Below are positions 1-5,852 of a stretch of 11,756 nt of DNA, one piece after another. The position numbers were made by a program, and so were the translations under genes. The notes under the pieces were generated by a model. The model saw only the letters and a program-made list of their open reading frames with translations. It had not been told where the DNA came from and made no database searches. Origin of the DNA: Chloroflexota bacterium (GTDB lineage: Bacteria; Chloroflexota; UBA6077; JADZDV01); contig JADZDV010000273.1 in assembly GCA_020850915.1 (NCBI GenBank), positions 1 through 11,756 of the forward strand. Reading direction: 5' to 3'. The stretch's first letter is position 1, and each line of letters begins with the position of its first letter.

Positions 1-411
1 CGCGACGACCTCCAGGCCCTGCTCCTCCTCACCGTGGAGCAGGAGCAGGCCGGCGCGCGCCTGGCGCAGGTGGAGCAGGAGCGCGCGAAGCTCCAGGCAG
101 CCCTCGTGAGCGCCGGTACCCGTGAGGGTGAGCGGGGCCTGCGCGCTCTGGTGGCGAGGACCGCCACTTCGCCCCGACGTGAGCGACTGGTCGTCCTGCT
201 GGACGAGGTCCGTCTCGCGGTGGCCGAGCTGCGCGTCCGTCACGCGCGCGCGGCCGAGCTGCTCGGCGCGTCCGCGGAGCTGGCCCAGCGCAGCCGACTG
301 TTCCTCCAGCGCCTCACCGGCGCCGAGCCGGCCTATCAGCGGCCGATGCTCTACCAGGCGCCCACCCCCCTCGCAGCCGGCTTCGTCGGGACCGACACGG
401 TGACGCCATGA
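1..411 (+). CDS. flgN: FlgN-like flagellar export chaperone (5' end outside window)
   Basis: The frame is open from base 1, so the gene starts upstream and 136 residues are visible. The GTG at 34 is probably internal. The protein is rich in Leu, Glu, Gln, Arg and Ala with a coiled-coil/helical look. It ends in a segment (LAQRSRLFLQRLTG, then Tyr and Pro-rich residues) resembling the C-terminal helix and tail of FlgN, which binds the hook-associated proteins FlgK and FlgL in the cytoplasm and delivers them to the flagellar export gate. FlgN sequences diverge strongly, so the call depends mainly on position: the stop overlaps the flgK start by four bases (ATGA, 408-411), and the order flgN-flgK-flgL-fliW-csrA resembles that of B. 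subtilis. Another small helical flagellar protein at this position cannot be excluded. Confidence 0.72.
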   Translation, partial: RDDLQALLLLTVEQEQAGARLAQVEQERAKLQAALVSAGTREGERGLRALVARTATSPRRERLVVLLDEVRLAVAELRVRHARAAELLGASAELAQRSRLFLQRLTGAEPAYQRPMLYQAPTPLAAGFVGTDTVTP

Positions 412-1799
412 CCTGGGCGTTCTTTGGCCTGGACATCGGCGCGCGGGCCCTCCAGGCCCAGCAGACAGCCATCAACACCACCGACCACAACATCGCCAAC
501 GCCAACACGCCCGGCTTTAGCCGCCAGATCGTCCAGCTCGAGACGACCCCGCCCTTCACTGTGCCGGGTCTGAGCAGCGTGGCGGGCGTCGGCCAGCTTG
601 GCACGGGTGTCGCCGCCGCCGCGATCGGGCGCGCTCGGGACGGCTTCCTGGACCTCCAGTACCGCGGCGAGGCGAGCAAGCTCCAGCAGTCCCAGGTGAC
701 AGAAGACACCCTTGGTCGCGTCGAAGGCGCCCTCCAGGAGCCATCGGACACCGGCATCGGCGCCGAGCTGAGCAGGTTCTTCCAGGCCTGGCGCGACCTC
801 GCCAGCAACCCGACCGACTCCGCTGCCCGGACAGTCGTCCTTCAACAGGCCGCCACCCTGACGGACCGCCTCCACCAGGCGGCTCAGCAGCTTCAGGCGA
901 TCGGCCAGGACCTGAACGACCAGGTTGCCTCCGCCGTGACCGACGTCAACGACCTCGCGCAGCGGATCGCCACCCTGAACCTCCAGATCGTCCAGGTGGA
1001 GTCGAGCGGCCAGCAGGCCAACGACCTGCGCGACCAGCGCGACCTCATGCTGGACCGACTGGCTGCGCTGACGCCGATCACCACCGCCGAGCAACCGGAC
1101 GGCGTCGTCAACGTCTGGATCGGCGGCCACGCCCTGGTCAGCATCGGCAACGTTGACGGGCTCACCACCACGCCAACCGGTCCCGGCGGGGCCTGGGAGG
1201 TCCGCTTCTCTTCGGACAACGCGCTCATCAGCCCGACCGCTGGCAAGCTGCGCGGCCTGCTGGACGCGCGGGATCAGCTCGTGCCCGCCTATCAGTCACA
1301 GCTTGACGGTCTGGCCGCGAACCTGGCCAGCACCGTCAACGCCCTCCACACGACCGGCTACGGTCTGGACGGCCTCACCGGACGGGCGTTCTTCTCTGGC
1401 AACACCGCCGCCACCATCGTCGTGGACCCGACCGTCGCCGGGGATCCGAAAAAGGTCGGCGTGGCCGGCGCCACCGGCCGGGTGGGCGACAACAGCGTCG
1501 CCGCCGCCATCGCGGCGCTGGAGAGCGACGCCCAGCCCACCGCGGAAAGCCTCTACCAGGCGCTGGTCACCGGCCTCGGCTCCGCCAGCAGCTCCGCGCA
1601 ACACGCAACGGAGAACCACGCCATCCTGCTCCAGAGCATCACCGCCCGTCGCCAGGCCGTCTCTGGCGTGTCGCTGGACGAGGAGACCGTCAACCTCCTC
1701 CGCTACCAGCGCGCGTACGAGGCCGCGGCCCGTGTCATCACGGCCGTGGACCAGCTTCTGAACAAGCTCATCAACGAGACGGGCGTGGTGGGACGCTGA
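408..1799 (+). CDS. flgK: Flagellar hook-associated protein 1, FlgK
   Basis: FlgK is the first hook-filament junction protein, exported through the flagellum and placed between hook and filament. The N-terminus (residues 1-45) has the axial-protein signature: a GLDIGARAL helix followed by HNIANANTPGFSRQ, the rod/hook family ANxxTPGxSRQ motif. The C-terminus (422-463) has the matching D0 helix, with SLDEE, then N-L-x-x-Y-Q and AYEAAARVI, typical of FlgK. At 463 residues it is near the short end of the family, so the central exposed domains are small. The ATG at 408 overlaps the flgN stop, which implies translational coupling, and the next gene begins one base after the TGA. Both conserved termini are intact and no frameshift is seen. 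Confidence is high because both terminal signatures agree. Confidence 0.96.
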   Translation: MTWAFFGLDIGARALQAQQTAINTTDHNIANANTPGFSRQIVQLETTPPFTVPGLSSVAGVGQLGTGVAAAAIGRARDGFLDLQYRGEASKLQQSQVTEDTLGRVEGALQEPSDTGIGAELSRFFQAWRDLASNPTDSAARTVVLQQAATLTDRLHQAAQQLQAIGQDLNDQVASAVTDVNDLAQRIATLNLQIVQVESSGQQANDLRDQRDLMLDRLAALTPITTAEQPDGVVNVWIGGHALVSIGNVDGLTTTPTGPGGAWEVRFSSDNALISPTAGKLRGLLDARDQLVPAYQSQLDGLAANLASTVNALHTTGYGLDGLTGRAFFSGNTAATIVVDPTVAGDPKKVGVAGATGRVGDNSVAAAIAALESDAQPTAESLYQALVTGLGSASSSAQHATENHAILLQSITARRQAVSGVSLDEETVNLLRYQRAYEAAARVITAVDQLLNKLINETGVVGR

Positions 1800-1800
1800 C

Positions 1801-2700
1801 ATGAGCCCGAGCATGCGCATCACCAATCAGACCATCGTGGACGCCGTCGTCCGCAATCTGAACGCCCATCTCGAGCGGCTCGACGAGCTGCAGCGGCAGC
1901 TCACCAGCGGCAAGCGCCTGACCCGCCCGTCAGATGACCCCGCCGCTCTGGGTCTCGCGCTGACCTATCGCAGCGCCATCGAGACGGGTAAGCAGTACCT
2001 CCGGACCATGGACGGCGCCACCGCCTGGCTCAACGCCACCGACAGCGCGCTTGGCTCCGCCTCGGATCTGCTCCAGAACGTCCGCACCCTCGCGGTCCAG
2101 GGCGGTAATGACTCCCTCGGCCAGAGCGAGCGCGACGCGCTGGCAACCCAGGTCGATCAGCTCCTGAACCAGCTTGTGGACGTCGGCAACAGCACGTTCC
2201 AGGGCCAGCGCCTCTTTGCCGGCCTCAAGACGGACACCGTTCCGTTCAGCCTCAACGCCGGCCCGCCCACAACCGTCAGCTATCAGGGCGACAACGGCGC
2301 GATGCTCCGCGAGATCGACCTCCACACCAGCGTCTCGATCAACGTGCCCGGCAGCACCGCCTTCCCGGCCGCGTTCGCCGCCCTCGTCCAGCTTCGCGAC
2401 GACCTCCGCTCCGGCAACTCCGCCGCCATCCGCGGCGCGGACCTCTCCTCCGTCGATAGCGCCCTCAACGGCGTCCTCGCCACCCGCGCCGATGTCGGCG
2501 CTCGCGTCAACCGCGTTGAGGCGGCCAGCGCCTGGCAGCAGAAGCTCCAGGTTCACCTGACCGAGCTGCTCACAAAGACCGAAGACGTGGACTACACGGA
2601 AGCGATCACAAAGTTCACCACGGAGGAGACCGTCTACAAAGCCGCCCTCCAGGCCGGTACCTACGCGCTCCAGCCCAGCCTCATGGACTACCTGAAATGA
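1801..2700 (+). CDS. flgL: Flagellar hook-associated protein 3, FlgL
   Basis: FlgL is the second junction protein, flagellin-like, on which filament growth begins. The N-terminal D0/D1 region (residues 5-60) reads MRITNQTIV, then a helix with LDELQRQLTSGKRL and RPSDDPAAL, the flagellin-family N-terminal signature (S-G-K/x-R-I/L ... P-S-D-D-P). The C-terminal helix (about 265-299) contains DYTEAITKFTTEETVYKAAL, the partner D0 helix. Length is 299 residues, normal for FlgL. Two starts are possible: ATG 1801, used here, or ATG 1813, which would give the more usual MRITN beginning. A purine-rich GGTGGGA just upstream (about 1786-1793) suits the first. The gene is one base from flgK and surely cotranscribed with it. 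A 150-base gap then separates it from fliW. Confidence 0.95.
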   Translation: MSPSMRITNQTIVDAVVRNLNAHLERLDELQRQLTSGKRLTRPSDDPAALGLALTYRSAIETGKQYLRTMDGATAWLNATDSALGSASDLLQNVRTLAVQGGNDSLGQSERDALATQVDQLLNQLVDVGNSTFQGQRLFAGLKTDTVPFSLNAGPPTTVSYQGDNGAMLREIDLHTSVSINVPGSTAFPAAFAALVQLRDDLRSGNSAAIRGADLSSVDSALNGVLATRADVGARVNRVEAASAWQQKLQVHLTELLTKTEDVDYTEAITKFTTEETVYKAALQAGTYALQPSLMDYLK

Positions 2701-2708
2701 GCGCCCCC

Positions 2709-2794
2709 TGTCATCCTGAGCTGAACAGGCGGCTGCGCTCGCCCAATGTCACCAATGACAGGATTTGTCATTGAAAGCGTCCGCGAAGGATCTC
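2709..2794. repeat. Interspersed-repeat-like element between flgL and fliW
   Basis: The gap begins with TGTCATCCTGAGC (2709-2721) and ends with GCGAAGGATCTC (2783-2794). From memory, these two pieces are the flanks of a short sequence that recurs in many high-GC bacterial genomes, normally with only a few bases between them. Here about 60 bases separate them, including a perfect 8-bp inverted repeat. The repeat identity is inferred, since only one complete copy lies in the window and genome-wide copy number cannot be seen. Confidence 0.4.
2753..2773 (+). promoter_or_regulatory. Hairpin with GGA in the loop, candidate CsrA site in the fliW-csrA leader
   Basis: CAATGACA (2753-2760) and TGTCATTG (2766-2773) are perfect 8-base complements around the loop GGATT. 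CsrA dimers bind RNA hairpins that present GGA in the loop, preferably preceded by ACA, and here ACA directly precedes GGA. A competing 5-bp hairpin, TGTCA (2747-2751) with TGACA (2756-2760), shares one arm. A second GGA lies inside the fliW ribosome binding site (2844-2846). Hairpin formation is read directly; CsrA binding is inference. No T-tract follows, so it is not an ordinary terminator. Confidence 0.4.
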
Positions 2795-2850
2795 ACCCCT
2801 CACCACCACGGACCCTCGAACCGCCTGACGCCAGCATTCACGAGGAGACC

Positions 2851-3336
2851 ATGCAGGTACAGACCACCCGCTTCGGCCCGCTCGAAACGCTCGACCTGCC
2901 AGACGACGCGGCCCTTCTCTTCCCTGACGGCCTGCCTGGCTTCGAGCAGCACAGCGCCTTCGCCCTGGTAGAGGATCGTACGTACCTGCCGTTCTGCTGG
3001 CTCCAGTCTCTCGCCGACCCCAACGTCCGCTTCCTCATGGTCGACCCCGCGGTCGTGGACCCGGACTACCACCCCACTGTCACCGGGTCTGACGCGGACG
3101 CCCTCGCGCTGGAGGCCGGGGACGCCTTCCGCGTCTACGCCATCCTGGTCGCTCGCGACGACCTGCGCACCGCCACGGCGAACCTCAAAGCGCCAGTCCT
3201 GGTCAACTGGCCGCGCAAGCTCGGTCGCCAGGTCATCCTCATGGACGACCGCTATGGCCTCCGCCATCCCCTGGTCCCCGCCGACTCCGCTGCACCATCG
3301 CGTGGCGAGCTGAGGGCAGACGCGTGCTCGTCCTGA
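2851..3336 (+). CDS. fliW: Flagellar assembly factor FliW
   Basis: FliW is a cytoplasmic protein that binds flagellin and, when free, binds CsrA and relieves its repression of flagellin translation (known from B. subtilis). The start chosen is ATG 2851, preceded by GAGGAGA at 2842-2848, rather than the longer open frame from 2746, whose extra 35 codons would translate the repeat and hairpin. That gives 161 residues, normal for FliW. Family motifs are clear: FPDGLPGFE (24-32), FCWLQSLADP (48-57), FLMVDP (61-66), TANLKAPVLVN (109-119) and the final GRQVILMDDRYGLRHPL (125-141). The last 13 bases overlap csrA, as expected for a coupled FliW/CsrA partner pair. The last 20 or so residues are a non-conserved tail that also encodes the csrA ribosome binding site. 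Confidence 0.95.
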   Translation: MQVQTTRFGPLETLDLPDDAALLFPDGLPGFEQHSAFALVEDRTYLPFCWLQSLADPNVRFLMVDPAVVDPDYHPTVTGSDADALALEAGDAFRVYAILVARDDLRTATANLKAPVLVNWPRKLGRQVILMDDRYGLRHPLVPADSAAPSRGELRADACSS

Positions 3337-3563
3337 CCCGTCGGCCAGGCGAGGCGATCCTGATCGGCCCGGACGTCGAAGTCGTCGTTCTGAGCGCCGA
3401 CCCCCAGCAGGTCCGACTCGGCATCCGCGCCCCCCGCGAGGTCGCGGTCCTCCGCCGCGAGCTGCTTCAGCAGGTCCAGACCGAAAACCGCCACGCTGCC
3501 ACTCCCGCCCCCCTCGCCATGACCGCTGCCCTCGCCTCTCTGCGCCACGAGGGGCGGCTGTAG
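3324..3563 (+). CDS. csrA: Carbon storage regulator CsrA, RNA-binding translational regulator
   Basis: CsrA is a homodimeric RNA-binding protein that recognises GGA motifs near ribosome binding sites. The 79-residue product starts at GTG 3324, inside the end of fliW, with GAGGG at 3312-3316 as ribosome binding site. Motifs are MLVLTRRPGEAILIG (1-15), QVRLGIRAPREV (29-40) and VLRREL (42-47). The RNA-contacting Leu4, Arg6 and Arg44 are kept, while the usual His43 is Leu. Asn55, in the C-terminal helix (VQTEN, 51-55), matches the position which, as I recall, B. subtilis CsrA needs for FliW contact. Residues 60-79 are an Ala-rich tail. The overlap with fliW implies cotranslation. The likely target, a flagellin gene, is not in the window. 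Confidence 0.96.
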   Translation: MLVLTRRPGEAILIGPDVEVVVLSADPQQVRLGIRAPREVAVLRRELLQQVQTENRHAATPAPLAMTAALASLRHEGRL

Positions 3564-3990
3564 TCTCGCGACAGCCTCGCGCACGAAGGATGCGGGACCA
3601 TGCCCATCACGCTGTGCGTGCCGAGTGCGACCGACTCACGTTGAAGCCAGCAGCACCTGCCCGGGTCAGCGGTCGAGGCGGGCTGGTCTGGTACCTCGCG
3701 GACGGTTGCTGCCTGACGAGGGCGGCCACATTCGCCGCGCTGCCGTTCGCTGCGCTCAGGCCAGGCAGTGCAGGCACCGGGGGGGCGCCGCTATCGGTCC
3801 GACGACGCTGCAACATCCTTCGAGCGCACCCGTGTGTGCCGGTGTACAGGCGCCGGTGGTATCATGGTCCTCGAACAGATACCAGCTTGATGCCATGAAC
3901 CACGGTCCGTGGAGTGTCATCCGACGACCGGGCGCTGACGACGAAGTCGACGTGTGACCTCAGTCGGCCCGCCTCGCGAACGGAGCTACC
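3564..3990. other. Non-coding interval between csrA and the PEP mutase-like gene
   Basis: No convincing gene lies in these 427 bases. The short open frames (for example 3590-3898) translate to Arg/Ala/Pro-rich, motif-free sequence. CGCGA/TCGCG (3567-3571, 3577-3581) forms a weak hairpin just after csrA but has no T-run. TTCGCTGCGCTCAGG (3746-3760) and ATCCTTCGAGCGC (3815-3827) resemble pieces, in opposite orientation, of the repeat-like element between flgL and fliW. The right end holds two inverted repeats and a -10-like TATCAT, listed separately. In B. subtilis flagellin would follow csrA; here it does not. Confidence 0.6.
3857..3912 (+). promoter_or_regulatory. Two inverted repeats with a -10-like box upstream of the PEP mutase-like gene
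   Basis: TGGTATC (3857-3863) and GATACCA (3878-3884) are perfect 7-base complements 14 bases apart. CCACGG (3900-3905) and CCGTGG (3907-3912) form a second dyad around one base. TATCAT (3860-3865), overlapping the first dyad, resembles a -10 box but no good -35 is seen at 16-18 bases. Such dyads could be operators for the gene at 3991; this is inference from symmetry only. Confidence 0.25.
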
Positions 3991-4857
3991 ATGACGCCTG
4001 TCACTCCAGAGGCGGTCGCCGCCGCCAACGAAAAGAGCCGCGCTCTGCGCGCGTTGCTCCACGCGCCAGAGATCCTGATCATGCCCGGCGCCTATGACGT
4101 CCTGTCGGCCCGGCTGTTCGAGGCGATGGGCTTCCCAGCCATCCAGGGCTCCAGCGGCGGGATCGCCGCCGTCTACGGACTGTACGACGACGAGCTGCTC
4201 GGCCGCGAGGGCACCGCCGAGATCTATCGAGATCTGGCCGCGGCTGTCGCTGTGCCCGTCAACGCCGATGGCGAGAAGGGCTACGGCGGACCGGACGCCA
4301 TCCCTGAGACCGTCCGCCAGTTCGTGGCGGCCGGTGTGGCCGGCATGAACCTCGAGGATAGTGACTATCATCCGCACGGCACGCCGATGACGCTCGTGCC
4401 GCTCCACTACCAGCTCGAGAAGATCCGGGCCGTCATGGACACGAAGCGCGAGCTGGGCAGCGAGTTCTTCCTGAACGCGCGGGTGGACGCTCTCGGAGCG
4501 ATTGCCAGCCACCGCGAGGGAATGGACGAGGCCATTCGGCGCGGCAACGCCTACGCCGAGGCCGGCGCTGACTGCATCTTCATCTTCCGGCCCGGCGATG
4601 CCGCCGCCATCGGCACCCTGGTCAAGGAGATCAAGGCCCCGCTCAGCGTCCTTGCAATGGACGATACGCCACCGGTCGCGGAGCTGGAGGCGCTCGGCGT
4701 CGCGCGCGTGAGCTACGGCGTCTCCTTCAGCCGCGCCGCCATCATGGCCGTCAAGCGCCTGGCCGAGGCCCTGCTAGCGAAAGAAGACCCGCGGCCGCTC
4801 CTGCGCGGGACGATGCCTCGCCCCGAGTACCTCAACCTCCTCCGCGGCCATCGTTGA
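3991..4857 (+). CDS. Isocitrate lyase/PEP mutase superfamily protein
   Basis: The 288-residue protein belongs to the PEP mutase-like branch of a TIM-barrel superfamily whose members make or break C-C or P-C bonds next to a 2-oxo acid, using Mg2+. Visible motifs in order are MPGAYDVLSARLFE (31-44), the metal/substrate segment NADGEKGYG (91-99; Asp93, with Glu95 where many members have a second Asp), NLED (120-123), NARVDAL (162-168), GADCIF (192-197) and LGVARVSYG (235-243). The catalytic Cys loop (KxCGH) of isocitrate and methylisocitrate lyases is absent; HPHGTPM (127-133) stands there instead. A true isocitrate lyase is therefore unlikely, and the substrate cannot be named. ATG 3991 has GGAG at 3982-3985. 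The selenoprotein candidate follows after 66 bases, so they may be cotranscribed. Confidence 0.88.
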   Translation: MTPVTPEAVAAANEKSRALRALLHAPEILIMPGAYDVLSARLFEAMGFPAIQGSSGGIAAVYGLYDDELLGREGTAEIYRDLAAAVAVPVNADGEKGYGGPDAIPETVRQFVAAGVAGMNLEDSDYHPHGTPMTLVPLHYQLEKIRAVMDTKRELGSEFFLNARVDALGAIASHREGMDEAIRRGNAYAEAGADCIFIFRPGDAAAIGTLVKEIKAPLSVLAMDDTPPVAELEALGVARVSYGVSFSRAAIMAVKRLAEALLAKEDPRPLLRGTMPRPEYLNLLRGHR

Positions 4858-4910
4858 CCGTGAGAGAGCGGAATCCCAGGCGCAGCAACGGCTGGAACGA
4901 AGAGCAACGA

Positions 4911-4917
4911 AAGGAGG
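4911..4917 (+). promoter_or_regulatory. Strong Shine-Dalgarno for the selenoprotein candidate
   Basis: AAGGAGG, near-perfectly complementary to the 16S rRNA tail, lies 6 bases before ATG 4924. It fixes the start of the split gene and shows that the reading frame before the in-frame TGA is translated at a good rate. Confidence 0.85.
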
Positions 4918-4923
4918 GGAAAC

Positions 4924-5514
4924 ATGCCCCGCATTCCCGGCGTCAATCCTGAAGACGCGGCCCCGCTGACCCGCGACGTGATCGAGCGGGACCTCGCCCA
5001 GCACGGGCACATCATGCCCGGGACCGTCATCTACGGCCTCGCGCCGACCATCCAGGAGGGTGCACGAGCGTTAGATGCCGGCATCACCTCGGCCGGCCGG
5101 GTCTCGCAGCAGCTCAGGAAGCTGATGAACTTGCGCGTCGCGGCCACCCTCGGCTGCCCGTTTTGAAAGGACAGCAACTCTGCCGGGAGCAGACGAGACG
5201 GCGCCTCCGACGAGAAGATCGCCGCGGTCTACGAGTTCCAGACGAGCGACCTGTTCACACCAGCCGAGAAAGTGGCCTTTGAGCTCGCCGACGCGATGAC
5301 GGAGACGCCGCCCAACGTCACCGACGAGCTGTTCGCGCGCCTGCAGAGCTTCTACGACGATGCGCAGCTCGTCGAGCTCGCGGCCATCGTGGTCCAGGAG
5401 AACCTGCGCAGCCGCTTCAACACCACGTTCCGCATCGAGAGCCAGGGCATGTACTGCCCCATGCCAGAGCGCGCCGCTGGCGACGGCCTCACGCCGACCA
5501 ACGTGAGAGGCTGA
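4924..5514 (+). CDS. Carboxymuconolactone decarboxylase/AhpD-fold selenoprotein candidate (CxxU, TGA at 5164-5166 read as selenocysteine)
   Basis: This is one frame of 197 codons with a single internal TGA at codon 81. The part before it ends in LMNLRVAATLGCPF (67-80). The part after it continues in the same frame with no other stop: K-D-S-N-S-A-G (82-88), FTPAEKVAFELADAM, and LVELAAIVVQENLRSRFN, the typical C-terminal helices of the family. AhpD-like enzymes carry C-x-x-C here as the redox pair, so the TGA replaces the second Cys (C78-P-F-U81). Asn85 stands where AhpD has its relay His, and by ungapped count Lys66 where AhpD has Glu. The function is probably thiol/selenol redox chemistry in the cytoplasm; the substrate is unknown. 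Start ATG 4924 has AAGGAGG. Other genes here use TGA as stop, so the code is standard. Alternatives are a nonsense mutation or a sequencing error; coding character on both sides, plus the hairpin, favours selenocysteine. Confidence 0.82.
5167..5193 (+). promoter_or_regulatory. Candidate bacterial SECIS element after the in-frame TGA
   Basis: Directly downstream of the TGA, TCTGC (5179-5183) pairs perfectly with GCAGA (5189-5193) around the loop CGGGA (5184-5188). The loop starts 18 bases after the TGA and has G at its second position. Bacterial SECIS hairpins, bound by SelB, usually present an early loop G some 16 to 37 bases after the UGA. The stem is only 5 bp and the lower stem is not obvious, so this is supportive rather than proof. 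Confidence 0.6.
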
Positions 5515-5602
5515 GCCGGCGCTCGAACACACGGACCGTTGAACGTTCCTATCATCACGCCCCCGGGGTCTCAGCGACGGCCGCGGTGACGGAAACAGTG
5601 CG

Positions 5603-5833
5603 CTACCCTCGCCATCCCGTGCTGCGAGGGGCGGCTGGCGTTGGACCGCGGCTCTTCCTCCATCTGCGCGAGATCGCCTGGTACACCAGCGACGTCTTCC
5701 CGTATCGGCGAGGCGAGATGATGACGACGTTCTGACCGCTGCGAACGTCGGCCCCGAGCTTCGCCACCTCGGCCGCGTGGTTGGTGACGTACGCTCCGGT
5801 CACCACCTCGCCGTAATGGAACGGGTTGTCCAC
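5603..5833 (-). pseudogene. Truncated N-terminal fragment of an AAA/archaeal-type ATPase
   Basis: The 76-residue product begins MDNPFHYGEVVTGAYV and continues to SGQNVVIISPRRYGKTSLVY (residues 32-51). This is the start of a family of P-loop ATPases with NPFxYGxxVxG followed by the Walker A motif PRRYGKTSL. Full members run to roughly 350-400 residues; here the match fades after VYQAISR (50-56) and the frame soon stops. Walker B and all C-terminal parts are missing, and the usual Asp-Arg before the Glu-rich helix has become Asn-His. It is therefore a decayed remnant, not a working ATPase. It begins 19 bases after the stop of the DltD-like gene on the same strand and faces the selenoprotein gene tail to tail. 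Confidence 0.65.
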
Positions 5834-5852
5834 CTCGCACCTCAGACGCGAC

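Noticed and set aside
351..1130. Long leftward open frame of 259 codons opposite flgN/flgK
   Set aside because: It lies antisense to clear flgK sequence. Long antisense frames are expected at this GC content, and the product shows no family motif.
3567..3581. Hairpin just after csrA as a transcription terminator
   Set aside because: The stem is only 5 bp (CGCGA/TCGCG) and there is no T-run, so it cannot be supported as an intrinsic terminator.
3590..3898. Small rightward frame after csrA
   Set aside because: The product is motif-free, has no ribosome binding site, overlaps other equally poor frames and runs through repeat-like pieces.
3991..4857. Annotation as isocitrate lyase or methylisocitrate lyase
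   Set aside because: The KxCGH catalytic loop is absent, so only superfamily membership is supported.
4924..5166. A free-standing 80-residue protein ending at the TGA
   Set aside because: It would end in the middle of the family's active-site motif, while the missing half follows in the same frame with no other stop.
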